A stretch of 64,000 nt of DNA, from the NCBI GenBank assembly GCA_001972305.1, contig BDDD01000574.1, forward strand, positions 1-64,000, read 5' to 3'. Shown piece after piece: positions 1 to 11,830 of the stretch (position 1 is the first letter of the stretch; every line of letters begins with the position of its first letter). The notes under the pieces are model-generated. The model was given only the letters and a program-made list of their open reading frames with translations. It searched no databases and was not told the origin of the DNA. The translations under genes were made by a program, and so were the position numbers. Origin of the DNA: Cephalotus follicularis (lineage: Eukaryota; Streptophyta; Magnoliopsida; Oxalidales; Cephalotaceae).

Positions 1-426
1 TTTGATATAAACTGTCATACATGTTTCATTCATATATTCCTTATCATGCATTATCTTCCTACTTAGCCAAGTGAGGACAACGGCTAACCCCTACAATTTT
101 AGATTAAGTGAAGACGTGTGGAGATTGCCGCTGAAGCTTGGAGAGCTTCTATTGTCAATTTAAGGTTGTTACTTCCTTTATGATGTATGGTATTGTATCG
201 AATGGATCAAATCCCGTGTTGTGTTGTATTTCCTTTTATGTAAGGATAATTGTTCGTTTTACCCGCACGTAGTATGGGATGCGTACGGACGACTTTTATT
301 ATATTCCGGCTTATCAAATGCTTCCGCACATTTATTTATGAATTGTGCTGGAATATTATTTATGCTTATTTCTGATATCACCACATATGCTTGTCTTAAC
401 GTGAACCGAAACAACAGGGTGTGACA
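1..426 (+). mobile_element. Element A 5' LTR, 3' portion (window-truncated)
   Basis: This matches the last part of the complete LTR at 9098-11830 (position 1 aligns with about 11404). It ends in TGTGACA just before a primer-binding site. By eye about 21 of 426 positions differ from the 3' LTR, roughly 5%. The missing first ~2.3 kb lies upstream of the window. It contains the TTAGCC/GGCTAA hairpin at 63-87. Confidence 0.9.
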
Positions 427-429
427 GCA

Positions 430-441
430 TGGTATCAGAGC
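430..441 (+). other. Primer-binding site of element A
   Basis: TGGTATCAGAGC, three bases after the LTR end, is the classic plant-retrotransposon complement to the 3' end of initiator Met-tRNA. It fixes the LTR end at 426 and the orientation as plus. Confidence 0.93.
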
Positions 442-529
442 ATATTCCATATATGCTAGCTGGGATAAGTTTCTCGGAAATTAATGAAAGGTTCCTAATG
501 GTTTTTTGTCATTCCATATAGGAAACAAA

Positions 530-1612
530 ATGGATTGAAGGAGAGGTAGACGTGAAAGGCATAAAACTGACGAGGGGAACAATATCCCACCTGTTCACGA
601 AAATACCACGGAGGTGAATGTCCCTCCAGTATACGATGAGAGGAGTAACTTCGAGCGCATGGCTGATCTTTTCCAGCAGCAGATCCAAGCCAATGCTGCA
701 CACATGGAATAGATGAGACAGATGTATGAGGCTACTCAAGCTCGACAGTGTGTCCCAGAAGTCAATCATGTTGGTGATTTTGGTAGAGACCTGGAGCGGT
801 TCATGAGGCAGAATCCTCCTACATTTATGGGAGAGTTGGATGCCAATGTAGCTGAGCGATGGATGAGAGACATGGAGAGGATATTTGAAGCCTTGAGATG
901 TACCGATGAACAGAAGATTACCTTTGTTGTGTACCGCCTATGGGGTGAAGCTACTCATTGGTGGGAAATGGTTGAAGCAAAGTGGGAATCTCGAAATCTG
1001 GACAGAACTTGGGACCGATTTCAATCAGAGTTCTTTGCAGCTTATGTTCCACAGATTGAGCGAGACAGGAGAGAGACAGAATTAATGGAGTTACGTCAAG
1101 GAGACATGACGGTAGCTCAGTACCAGACCCGTTTTGTGGAGTTAGCTCGTCACACGCCCTATCTCGTAGAGGGTGATTCCAGAAAGATCCGAAGGTTCCT
1201 GAAAGGCCTTCGTTCGGATATCCGATCTAAGTTATTACTGTTGCAGCTAACATCTTTTGTAGATATTGCTGAGAGAGCTAGGATTCTGGAGTCTGATGCA
1301 AATGACAGAAGGATAGAGCGGTCTCGTACTCAATCGAGACCAGTACAGTCACAAAGGCAGGGTAGCAACAATCCTACTGGTTATGCAAAGTCTGGAAATA
1401 AGAATCAAGGAGGTTCTCGACGCAACAATTTCCGATCAAGAACTCCTAACCGAAGTGGCCAACAGAACTCTGAAGGATGTACTTTTTGCGGTCCTCAGAA
1501 CCATGATGAGACCGAGTGTTGGAAGAAGATGGGAAAGTGCTTGAGGTGTGGCTCACAAGATCATTTGATGAGTGGTTGCCCGATGATGAGGGATCATGCA
1601 CGCGGCCAATAG
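530..1612 (+). pseudogene. gag: Element A gag (capsid/nucleocapsid), broken
   Basis: Gag forms the virus-like particle and binds element RNA. I take the start as the ATG at 530 because B and D have an ATG-GA(T/C) start at the same place. Stops lie at codon 3 (TGA, 536), at 710-712 (TAG) and at 1610-1612 (TAG), all without a frameshift. The open core 713-1612 carries the retrotransposon gag domain (WWE tract, FFAAYVPQIERDRRETEL) and a basic SR/NQ-rich tail. It ends with two CX2CX4HX4C zinc knuckles at about codons 317-330 and 337-350, matching the double knuckle of Tekay/Del-type chromoviruses. It reads on in frame into protease. Confidence 0.9.
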
Positions 1613-2386
1613 GGAAGTGTTGGCGCGAGTGGTAGTGTTGCGGCGGCTCCAACGCGGAGAGACACCGGAAAAGGGATCATGAAAGGTAGGGTCTATACCT
1701 TATCTAAAGACGATGTGCCAGAATCTACTACTGTTGTGGGAGGTACTATCTATATATCTGGCATATTAGCTCATGTATTGATTGATCCTGGTGCTACACA
1801 TTCCTTTATTGCATCTGATTTTGCTTGCAACTTGCATGGTGTAACTTATAATTTGCCTTATGTTTTGGAAGTGAGTACTTCAACTGGTACTTATCTTCGA
1901 TCTGACTCTGTAATGAGTGATTGTGAGATCACGGTAGCTGGGGTTCAGTTATTGGCTGATCTAATTGTATTACCTATCCGAGATTTTGATGTAATCTTGG
2001 GGATGGACTGGCTGTATACTCATTATGCTTGTGTTGATTACTACAACAAGATGATGACATTTTATCTACAAGATGGGACTGAGTGCAAGTTTATCGGGGA
2101 GAAGAATGTTACTGCTCCGATTATCTCGTATACTCGAGCACAGAAGTATCTCAATGAAGGATGTGAGGGATATTTGGCGTATGTGATTGATCATACGAAA
2201 GGTACGCCCAGTATTGAACAAGTGCCTGTTGTATGTGAATTTCCTGATGTGTTTCCAGATGAACTCACTTCGTTGCCACCGGAGAGAGATGTGAAGTTCA
2301 GTATTGAGCTGTTGCCTGGAACTGCTCCTATATCTAGAGCATTGTACCGAATGGCTCCTGCTGAACTGAAGGAGTTGAAAGTTTAA
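1613..2386 (+). pseudogene. pro: Element A protease and start of reverse transcriptase
   Basis: The retropepsin-like aspartic protease processes the Gag-Pol polyprotein. The active-site motif is DPGATHSF, with the catalytic Asp at 1784-1786 (about codon 419). A second flap-side motif, ILGMDWL, lies near 1990-2010. The segment continues the gag frame after the TAG at 1610 and runs to an in-frame TAA at 2384-2386, where D has CAA, so the stop is a probable C-to-T change. The last ~60 codons ([15 protein letters not shown]) are the usual RT-domain N-terminus. Unlike B and D, the Ala of the DxGA motif is retained. Confidence 0.9.
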
Positions 2387-3964
2387 TTGCAGGACAATAT
2401 TGACAAAGGTTTCATCAGACCGAGTGTATCATCGTGGGGCGCACCGGTTCTGTTTTTGAAGAAGAAAGATGGATCGATGCGGCTATGCATTGACTACAGG
2501 CTACTGAATCAAGTGACGGTAAAGAACAAGTATCCTCTACCACATATTGAGGAGTTGTTCGACCAATTGCAAGGCTCAACTGTATACTCCAAACTTGACC
2601 TGAGAACATGTTACCATCAGTTGAGGATCAGAGAAGGTGATGTGGAGAAAACCGCATTTCAAACCAGATATGGGCATTACGAATTTCTGATACTTCCGTT
2701 TGGTTTGACTAATGCTCCTACAGCCTTTATGTGTCTGATGAATAGGGTGTTCCAACCTTACCTAGACCAGTTTGTCATCATATTCTTAGATGACATCCTG
2801 ATCTACTCAAAGAGCATTGAGGAACACATGCAGCACTTGAGAATTGTACTGCAGACACTACGGAAGGAACAACAGTACGCCAAATTTAGCAAGTGCGAAT
2901 TTTGGCTGGATCATGTGACTTTCTTAGGTCACATAGTATCGAGTGAAGGATTGCCAGTGGATCCTTCGAATATTGAAAGCATTGTTGATTGGCCCCAACC
3001 GAAGAACGTGACGGAGGTTCATAGTTTATTGGGATTGACTGGCTACTACCGAAGGTTCATCAAGGGGTTTTCGAAGCTTGCTACACCACTGACACAGTTG
3101 ACTCAGAAGAAGTCCAGTTTTGTGTGGGATGATTCCTGTGAAGCAAGTTTCCAAGAGTTGAAGAGCCGGTTGATTTCGGCTCCAGTGTTGGCATTACCGG
3201 AAGGTAATGAGGGTTTTACTGTCTACACTGATGCTTCTAGGAAAGGATTGGGATGCGTACTTATGCAACATGGCAGAGTGATTGCCTACGCATCAAGGAA
3301 GTTAAAGTCATATGAGGAAAATTATCCCATACACGATCTTGAGTTGGCAGCCATAGTGTTTGCTTTGGAGAAATGGAGGCACTACCTTTATGGAGCTCAG
3401 TTTGAAATCTTCACTGATCATAAGAGCTTGAAGTATTTGTTTTCCCAGAAGGAGATCAACATGAGACAGAGGCGATGGGTGGAATTCTTCAATGACTATA
3501 ACTACAATATTCAATACCACCCGGGAAAGGCGAATGTAGTGGCTGATGCGCTGAGTGGCAAGGCAATGATTGCTAGAGAAATGGTGTCACAGTGGAATCT
3601 ATTGGAGGAATTTCAGAGATGGAATCCGTTCATGGTTTCCCGAGGAGTGATTGTGTCAAGTATGAGTGCACAACCGAAACTTCTCGAGCGTATTTTGACT
3701 GCTCAGTATAGTGATTCTGAATTATGGAGTATTCGTGAGAACCTGGACACTGATTCTGAGTTCTCCATTCATACTGATGGCATATTGAGGTTCCGAGGAA
3801 GGATACCTGTTCCGGATGACGAGAGTATCAAGAATGAGCTATTGCAACAAACTCATAAATCGAGATACAGTGTTCACCCAGGAAGTTCCAAGATGTGGCA
3901 CGACCTGAAGAAGAACTACTGGTGGAGTGGTATGAAATGGGAAATTGCTGAATATGTAGCATGA
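2387..3964 (+). pseudogene. pol: Element A reverse transcriptase-RNase H
   Basis: RT copies element RNA into cDNA and RNase H removes the RNA strand. Visible motifs in order are [14 protein letters not shown], the LPFGLTNAP block, the catalytic FLDD at 2783-2794 (both Asp intact), and the RNase H start [10 protein letters not shown] with its Asp at 3230. The RNase H FTDHKSL and the DALS end motif follow. The HHCC zinc-finger start of integrase (YWW) is at the end. The frame ends at TGA 3962-3964, inside the integrase finger, where B has AGA. Bases 2609 onward are copied again at 6556. Confidence 0.93.
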
Positions 3965-5104
3965 TGTTTGACCTGTCAGAGAGTGAAGGCTGAACATCAG
4001 AAACCTGCGGGACTGCTACAATCGCTACTAGTGGTTGAATGGAAATGGGAGCATGTGACCATGGACTTTGTGTCAGGATTACCGAGGTCACGAAATCAGC
4101 ACGAAGCAGTGTGGGTAGTCTTGGACCGACTCACTAAGTCTGCACACTTTCTTCCAATGAACATGACGTATTCTATCAAGAAGCTTGCTCGATTGTATAT
4201 CCGGGAGATAGTGAGATCGCATAGGGTGCCGGTCAGTATTGTCTGCGACCGTGATGCTAGATTTACTTCTAGGTTCTGGAAGAAGTTCCAAGCAGCTATG
4301 GGAACAACCTTGAACTTTAGCACTGCATTTCACCCACAGACTGACGGACAGTCCGAGCGTACTATCCAGACTCTGGAGGATATGTTACGGGCTTGTATGA
4401 TTTATTTTACTGGGAGTTGGGAGGATCATCTAGCATTGATTGAGTTCTCCTATAATAACAGTTTTCACACCAGCATTAGAATGGCTCTGTATGAAGCCTT
4501 GTATGGGAGAAAATGCAGATCACCAATTTGCTGGGACGAGGTAGGTGAGAGACAAGTGCTTGGACCGGACTTGGTGCAAGAGACCACTGATAAAGTGGAG
4601 ATGATCAAGAAGAGACTGCTAGCTGCACAGAGTCGGCAGAAAAGTTACGGCGATAGCAAGCGAAGGAAACTAGAGTTTGAGAAGGGAGATCATGTTTTCT
4701 TAAAGATTTCGCCTTCGAAAGGGATATACGATTTTGGCCTCAAAGGGAAGTTGCCTCCAAGGTATATTGGACCTTACGAGATACTGGAGAGAGTGGGGGA
4801 GGTAGCATACCAGATTGCACTACCGCCTAGCTTGTCAGACGTACATAACGTATTTCATGTTTCCATGTTACGAAAATACGTACCCAACCCATCTCACATT
4901 TTGAGCTACGACCCTGGATTCATTAGTCCGAGATTAACATGTGAAGAAAGGCCGACAAGGATTGTGGATAGAATGGAAAAGGTTCTGAGGAACAAGACCA
5001 TCCCTATGGTCAAAGTGCTGTGGCGTTTTCACGGAGCGGAGGAAGCTACGTGGGAGCGTGAGGATGAAATGAGGGAGACATTTCCCCACTTGTTCGGAAT
5101 GTAA
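3965..5104 (+). pseudogene. int: Element A integrase with C-terminal chromodomain
   Basis: Integrase inserts the cDNA into chromatin. The segment follows the TGA at 3962 in the same frame. The second half of the HHCC finger (CLTCQRVK) is at the start. The catalytic core shows TMDFVSGLP with Asp near 4064, CDRDARF with Asp near 4247, and HPQTDGQSERT from 4331. The end, VLWRFHGAEEATWERE and on to the stop at 5104, is the degenerate chromodomain typical of Tekay/Del chromoviruses, which targets heterochromatin in that group. From the ATG at 530 the polyprotein would be 1524 codons, a normal length. Confidence 0.92.
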
Positions 5105-5136
5105 TGTAAAGGTTAAATTCGAGGACGAATTTTCTT

Positions 5137-5150
5137 TAAGGAGGGGGGAA
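5137..5150 (+). other. Polypurine tract of element A (first copy)
   Basis: A purine run (AAGGAGGGGGGAA) sits immediately before TGTAATAACC. It is the plus-strand priming site and marks the start of the 3' LTR at 5151. Confidence 0.9.
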
Positions 5151-5325
5151 TGTAATAACCGTAATTTCAATTAATATATATTGATACAATTTTGAAATAA
5201 AATATACATTTTAATTGAGTTAATTGTTCAATTATATTAATTTCTATGATTGGTAAATGCTTGGGATGAATGGATGTGCAATTGGTGAAGTATCAAAGTT
5301 AAGAAGCCCTAAACTAGCCCAAACA

Positions 5326-5415
5326 GCCGACTGTCACAGGGCAACAGTCGACTGTTTGATACGAGTTGGAGGCAGTCCACTGCCCACTATAGCCAGTCGA
5401 CTGGATTAGTCCAGG
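5326..5415 (+). repeat. CAGTCGACTG palindrome cluster 1 of element A LTR
   Basis: Four copies and variants (CAGCCGACTG, CAGTCCACTG). Repeated at 9273-9362 in the second LTR copy, with counterparts in B (13397-13530, 25648-25775) and D (33052-33132). Confidence 0.9.
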
Positions 5416-6429
5416 ACAGACTCCTAGCATGTGCAGGGACAAGAATGACAGGGTGTTGGTATGGCACATGCGTGTCACCACCTGCCACCACATGCAAAAG
5501 GTAATGCTTGCATGTTCTCTGCAGACCTACAACCTACAAATTGAAAAATAATGAGAGAAAGGTGAAGAGAGGGATGCATGTGATGGAAAGAAAAGAGAGA
5601 AAAGTGAGTGCATGTGACTTGGATAAGGAATCTGAAAAATTCAAAAGACTTTTGACCTTATATCGGCTGATTGAATGGTGAAATGAGTGTTAGAAAACAC
5701 TGAGTGAAATGAGAGTTGTTAAGGATTATTGAAAGCTTGCATTGGATGATTTAGAGAGCTCAAAGGAGGACTTGGAAGCTTTGGACTCTTGGTAAGTCCT
5801 TAATTCGAACTCTCTTATGTTATAATGATAATGTGGCTAGGGATGCTAATATCTCCTGTTCTTTGAATAGAATCAACAACTATTAGAATTGGAATAGAAG
5901 GTGTTATATGGTTCAAGTGTAAATGGGATTATAATCTCTAATGGAAGTATAGATGTTGTAAGTTGGCATTATATAGACATTCTCTTAAGTATAGATATAT
6001 ATATACCTTCTGTCAAAACAAGTTAAGATCAATGAACCAGAAATTTAATGATATTTGGCATAGAGTTCAAAGAGAAAGTGGTAGAATGGTAAGAGTAATA
6101 TTATGACTGAATGAGCTAGTGATTAAGCTAATGATGGAATTGTAATTGTTATAAGTACTACTGAACCTACTGGTACTAATGCATGTGTCCATAAACATGC
6201 ATACATAGATTGAACTTGCTGGATTGAAAGATTGTTGGTGAAGAAGGCTTGAAACTCAAGGAGAAAGATCAAACTCAATTGATATTGGGATAGCGATTTG
6301 AGGTAGGGGTAATGGTATGTTATGGAAGATATAGTATGCATATAGTGTATGTCTATTTTCTGCATAATTACATGTGTTGAAATTGATTGGAAATTGAACT
6401 TGGATTGCATGACTTGCTACTGCCTGCAT

Positions 6430-6555
6430 TTTCTAGGCAGAGGCAGTCGACTGCTCCTCATGGAAGTCGACTACTCAACCTATCCAGTCGACTGCCATGT
6501 CAAAGCAGTCGACTACTCAACCAAGGCAGTCGGCTATTCTTGAGGGCAGCCGACT
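6430..6555 (+). repeat. CAGTCGACTG palindrome cluster 2, ending at duplication junction
   Basis: Six CAGTCGACTG-type motifs about 20 bp apart. The last (CAGCCGACT|G) is cut by the junction at 6555. Counterparts are 10378-10510 (A), 12285-12393 and 19552-19666 (B), and 32036-32155 (D). Confidence 0.92.
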
Positions 6556-7911
6556 TGTTACCATCAGTTGAGGATCAGAGAAGGTGATGTGGAGAAAACC
6601 GCATTTCAAACCAGATATGGGCATTACGAATTTCTGATACTTCCGTTTGGTTTGACTAATGCTCCTACAGCCTTTATGTGTCTGATGAATAGGGTGTTCC
6701 AACCTTACCTAGACCAGTTTGTCATCATATTCTTAGATGACATCCTGATCTACTCAAAGAGCATTGAGGAACACATGCAGCACTTGAGAATTGTACTGCA
6801 GACACTACGGAAGGAACAACAGTACGCCAAATTTAGCAAGTGCGAATTTTGGCTGGATCATGTGACTTTCTTAGGTCACATAGTATCGAGTGAAGGATTG
6901 CCAGTGGATCCTTCGAATATTGAAAGCATTGTTGATTGGCCCCAACCGAAGAACGTGACGGAGGTTCATAGTTTATTGGGATTGACTGGCTACTACCGAA
7001 GGTTCATCAAGGGGTTTTCGAAGCTTGCTACACCACTGACACAGTTGACTCAGAAGAAGTCCAGTTTTGTGTGGGATGATTCCTGTGAAGCAAGTTTCCA
7101 AGAGTTGAAGAGCCGGTTGATTTCGGCTCCAGTGTTGGCATTACCGGAAGGTAATGAGGGTTTTACTGTCTACACTGATGCTTCTAGGAAAGGATTGGGA
7201 TGCGTACTTATGCAACATGGCAGAGTGATTGCCTACGCATCAAGGAAGTTAAAGTCATATGAGGAAAATTATCCCATACACGATCTTGAGTTGGCAGCCA
7301 TAGTGTTTGCTTTGGAGAAATGGAGGCACTACCTTTATGGAGCTCAGTTTGAAATCTTCACTGATCATAAGAGCTTGAAGTATTTGTTTTCCCAGAAGGA
7401 GATCAACATGAGACAGAGGCGATGGGTGGAATTCTTCAATGACTATAACTACAATATTCAATACCACCCGGGAAAGGCGAATGTAGTGGCTGATGCGCTG
7501 AGTGGCAAGGCAATGATTGCTAGAGAAATGGTGTCACAGTGGAATCTATTGGAGGAATTTCAGAGATGGAATCCGTTCATGGTTTCCCGAGGAGTGATTG
7601 TGTCAAGTATGAGTGCACAACCGAAACTTCTCGAGCGTATTTTGACTGCTCAGTATAGTGATTCTGAATTATGGAGTATTCGTGAGAACCTGGACACTGA
7701 TTCTGAGTTCTCCATTCATACTGATGGCATATTGAGGTTCCGAGGAAGGATACCTGTTCCGGATGACGAGAGTATCAAGAATGAGCTATTGCAACAAACT
7801 CATAAATCGAGATACAGTGTTCACCCAGGAAGTTCCAAGATGTGGCACGACCTGAAGAAGAACTACTGGTGGAGTGGTATGAAATGGGAAATTGCTGAAT
7901 ATGTAGCATGA
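6556..7911 (+). pseudogene. pol: Element A duplicated RT-RNase H (5'-truncated)
   Basis: This repeats 2609-3964. It lacks the N-terminal third of RT and is fused behind LTR sequence, so it has no gag, protease or RT start of its own. The catalytic FLDD recurs near 6730-6741. The reading frame ends at the same in-frame TGA (7909-7911) as the first copy. As far as I could compare, its protein is identical to the first copy, as are the spurious reading frames on both strands, which implies near-complete nucleotide identity. Confidence 0.93.
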
Positions 7912-9051
7912 TGTTTGACCTGTCAGAGAGTGAAGGCTGAACATCAGAAACCTGCGGGACTGCTACAATCGCTACTAGTGGTTGAATGGAAATGGGAGCA
8001 TGTGACCATGGACTTTGTGTCAGGATTACCGAGGTCACGAAATCAGCACGAAGCAGTGTGGGTAGTCTTGGACCGACTCACTAAGTCTGCACACTTTCTT
8101 CCAATGAACATGACGTATTCTATCAAGAAGCTTGCTCGATTGTATATCCGGGAGATAGTGAGATCGCATAGGGTGCCGGTCAGTATTGTCTGCGACCGTG
8201 ATGCTAGATTTACTTCTAGGTTCTGGAAGAAGTTCCAAGCAGCTATGGGAACAACCTTGAACTTTAGCACTGCATTTCACCCACAGACTGACGGACAGTC
8301 CGAGCGTACTATCCAGACTCTGGAGGATATGTTACGGGCTTGTATGATTTATTTTACTGGGAGTTGGGAGGATCATCTAGCATTGATTGAGTTCTCCTAT
8401 AATAACAGTTTTCACACCAGCATTAGAATGGCTCTGTATGAAGCCTTGTATGGGAGAAAATGCAGATCACCAATTTGCTGGGACGAGGTAGGTGAGAGAC
8501 AAGTGCTTGGACCGGACTTGGTGCAAGAGACCACTGATAAAGTGGAGATGATCAAGAAGAGACTGCTAGCTGCACAGAGTCGGCAGAAAAGTTACGGCGA
8601 TAGCAAGCGAAGGAAACTAGAGTTTGAGAAGGGAGATCATGTTTTCTTAAAGATTTCGCCTTCGAAAGGGATATACGATTTTGGCCTCAAAGGGAAGTTG
8701 CCTCCAAGGTATATTGGACCTTACGAGATACTGGAGAGAGTGGGGGAGGTAGCATACCAGATTGCACTACCGCCTAGCTTGTCAGACGTACATAACGTAT
8801 TTCATGTTTCCATGTTACGAAAATACGTACCCAACCCATCTCACATTTTGAGCTACGACCCTGGATTCATTAGTCCGAGATTAACATGTGAAGAAAGGCC
8901 GACAAGGATTGTGGATAGAATGGAAAAGGTTCTGAGGAACAAGACCATCCCTATGGTCAAAGTGCTGTGGCGTTTTCACGGAGCGGAGGAAGCTACGTGG
9001 GAGCGTGAGGATGAAATGAGGGAGACATTTCCCCACTTGTTCGGAATGTAA
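7912..9051 (+). pseudogene. int: Element A duplicated integrase-chromodomain
   Basis: This is the second copy of 3965-5104 at the same 3947-bp offset. The integrase DDE core and chromodomain-like tail match the first copy with no difference I could see. It is non-functional for the same reason: a TGA in the zinc finger at 7909. It also lacks an upstream gag-pol start. Confidence 0.93.
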
Positions 9052-9083
9052 TGTAAAGGTTAAATTCGAGGACGAATTTTCTT

Positions 9084-9097
9084 TAAGGAGGGGGGAA
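9084..9097 (+). other. Polypurine tract (second copy)
   Basis: Identical to 5137-5150. It immediately precedes the complete 3' LTR at 9098. Confidence 0.9.
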
Positions 9098-11830
9098 TGT
9101 AATAACCGTAATTTCAATTAATATATATTGATACAATTTTGAAATAAAATATACATTTTAATTGAGTTAATTGTTCAATTATATTAATTTCTATGATTGG
9201 TAAATGCTTGGGATGAATGGATGTGCAATTGGTGAAGTATCAAAGTTAAGAAGCCCTAAACTAGCCCAAACAGCCGACTGTCACAGGGCAACAGTCGACT
9301 GTTTGATACGAGTTGGAGGCAGTCCACTGCCCACTATAGCCAGTCGACTGGATTAGTCCAGGACAGACTCCTAGCATGTGCAGGGACAAGAATGACAGGG
9401 TGTTGGTATGGCACATGCGTGTCACCACCTGCCACCACATGCAAAAGGTAATGCTTGCATGTTCTCTGCAGACCTACAACCTACAAATTGAAAAATAATG
9501 AGAGAAAGGTGAAGAGAGGGATGCATGTGATGGAAAGAAAAGAGAAAAAAGTGAGTGCATGTGACTTGGAAAAGGAATCTGAAAAATTCAAAAGACTTTT
9601 GACCTTATATCAGCTGATTGAATGGTGAAATGAGTGTTAGAAAACACTAAGTGAAATGAGAGTTGTTAAGGATTATTAAAAGCTTGCATTGGATGATTTA
9701 GAGAGCTCAAAGGAGGACTTGGAAGCTTTGGACTCTTGGTAAGTCCTTAATTCGAACTCTCTTATGTTATAATGATAATGTGGCTAGGGATGCTAATATC
9801 TCCTATTCTTAGAATAGAATCAACAACTATTAGAATTGGAATAGAAGGTGTTATATGGTTCAAGTGTAAATGGGATTATAATCTCTAATGGAAGTATAGA
9901 TATTGTAAGTTGGCATTATATAGACATTCTCTTAAGTATAGATATATATATACCTTCTGTCAAAACAAGTTAAGATCAATGAACCTGAAATTTAATGATA
10001 TTTGGCATAGAGTTCAAAGAGAAAGTGGTAGAATGGTAAGAGTAATGTTATGACTGAATGAGCTAGTGATTAAGCTACTGATGGAATTGTAATTGTTATA
10101 AGTACTACTGAACCTACTGGTACTAATGCATGTGTCCATAAACATGCATACATAGATTGAACTTGCTGGATTGAAAGATTGTTGGTGAAGAAGGCTTGAA
10201 ACTCAAGGAGAAAGATCAAACTCAATTGATCTTGGGATAGCGATTTGAGGTAGGGGTAATGATATGTTATGGAAGATATAGTATGCATATAGTGTATGTC
10301 TATTTTCTGCATGATTACATGGGTTGAAATTGATTGAAAATTGAACTTGGATTGCATGACTTGCTACTGCCTGCATTTTCTGGGGAGAGGCAGTCGACTG
10401 CTCCTCATGGCAGTCGACTACTCAACCTATCCAGTCGACTGCCATGTCAAAGCAGTCGACTACTCAACCAAGGCAGTCGGCTATTCTTGAGGGCAGCCGA
10501 CTGTTCTGGGTAAATTTTCTGGTATAAGTTCTATTAAGGCCTCAATTTTGAATGTAATGAACTTGGCCTCCATATGGATGACTAGAACAGTTAATCCTGG
10601 CCTCATATACAATTACATTCCAAAACTAAACAATGTACGCACTCCTTGTGAGAGTTGCATATGAATTGACTATGTAAGGCTATTCTTTGAGAATCCTTGC
10701 ATTACCACTGAATTGTGATATTGTTTCTGTATATGCTGCTGATGATTAGTATATACCAATGACTGTTATAAACCTACTGTTTCGTATTGCAATGATTGAA
10801 TCAACTATGTGCTATATGCACAATACATGATATTATCTATCATTTTCAAATGAACACTTATTGTTTAAAAGGAACGACTGATTTTCCTCCTATATGAGAG
10901 GTACCTACTGTTTGTTTCCCGAACTGGAAACCACTATTGAATTGAGATCGTTTTCCTCCTAAGAGATGTACGATAAATGACTTGTTATATGTTTCTAAAG
11001 AAAACAACTTTTATATCGCATATCATTGATATATGTAATATTAGTATTGAAATGCTTGAATGGATTGTCTATGCTTATTGCCGTAGCCGAGTGATGGAGG
11101 ACGTCACTGACTATGGATGTCATCCTAGGTGCCAGGAGTTGGCCAGATTATCACCTAAAACGTTTCTGCATTGCAGATCTTAATTGTTAAACTACCCGCC
11201 AATGCCGGTAGTAAATGTTACCCTATCTATCATCTTCGGAGCGTAAGGGGGATAGTTAGGTGGTGCGCAGTTGGTGCTAGGAGTTAGCGACATTTGACAC
11301 CCAATTGATGGATGAATTGATTGTACCCTTGTGCGGTATCATTGCATATGTACTGTTTATGGCCACTTGGCATGATTGATCATATATTGGCTCATTTAAA
11401 TGTTATTTGATATAAACTGTCATACATGTTGCATTCATATATTCCTTATCATGCATTATCTTCCTACTTAGCCAAGTGAGGACAACGGCTAACCCCTACA
11501 ATTTCAGATTAAGCAAAGACGTGTGGAGATTGCCGCTCAAGCTTGGAGAGCTTCTATTGTCAATTTAAGGTTGTTACTTCCTTTATGATGTATTGAATTG
11601 TATCGAACAGATCACATCCCGTGTGTGTTGTATTTCCTTTTATGTAAGGATGATTGTTGGTTTTACCCGCACGTAGTATGGGATGCGTGCGGACGACTTG
11701 TATTATATTCCGGCTTATCGAATGCTTTCGCAAATTTATTTATGAATTTTGCTGGAATATTATTTATGCTTATTTCTGATATCACCACATATGGTTGTCT
11801 TAACGTGAACCGAAACAACGGGGTGTGACA
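9098..11830 (+). mobile_element. Element A 3' LTR, complete (2733 bp)
   Basis: It runs from TGTAATAACCG to GGTGTGACA (TG...CA). The order is A+T-rich start, first palindrome cluster (9273-9362), second cluster (about 10378-10510), TTAGCC/GGCTAA hairpin (11468-11492), and a 3' end matching 1-426. The next base enters the interior of B's LTR, so A appears inserted there. A target duplication, if present, would be GCCGT (11831-11835) with its partner upstream of the window. Confidence 0.93.

Larger units (their letters stand above)
5151..6555 (+). mobile_element. Element A partial LTR (first 1405 bp), cut by duplication junction
   Basis: It begins TGTAATAACCG and follows the LTR at 9098 base for base to about 5598, then differs at roughly 20 sites over about 950 bp. 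It stops at 6555, inside the last palindrome of its second CAGTCGACTG cluster, and jumps back into RT sequence. Confidence 0.92.
2609..10502 (+). repeat. 3947-bp direct tandem duplication within element A
   Basis: Unit 1 is 2609-6555 and unit 2 is 6556-10502, at a constant offset of 3947. Each unit holds RT from the TCYHQLRI region, RNase H, integrase, polypurine tract and the first 1405 bp of the LTR. The junction at 6555/6556 shows no microhomology. The TGA stop at 3962 is repeated at 7909, so duplication followed that mutation. Confidence 0.95.

Noticed and set aside
5326-5415. CRISPR-like spaced repeats
   Set aside because: Repeats are short, degenerate palindromes in plant LTRs, with no conserved repeat length, leader or cas genes.
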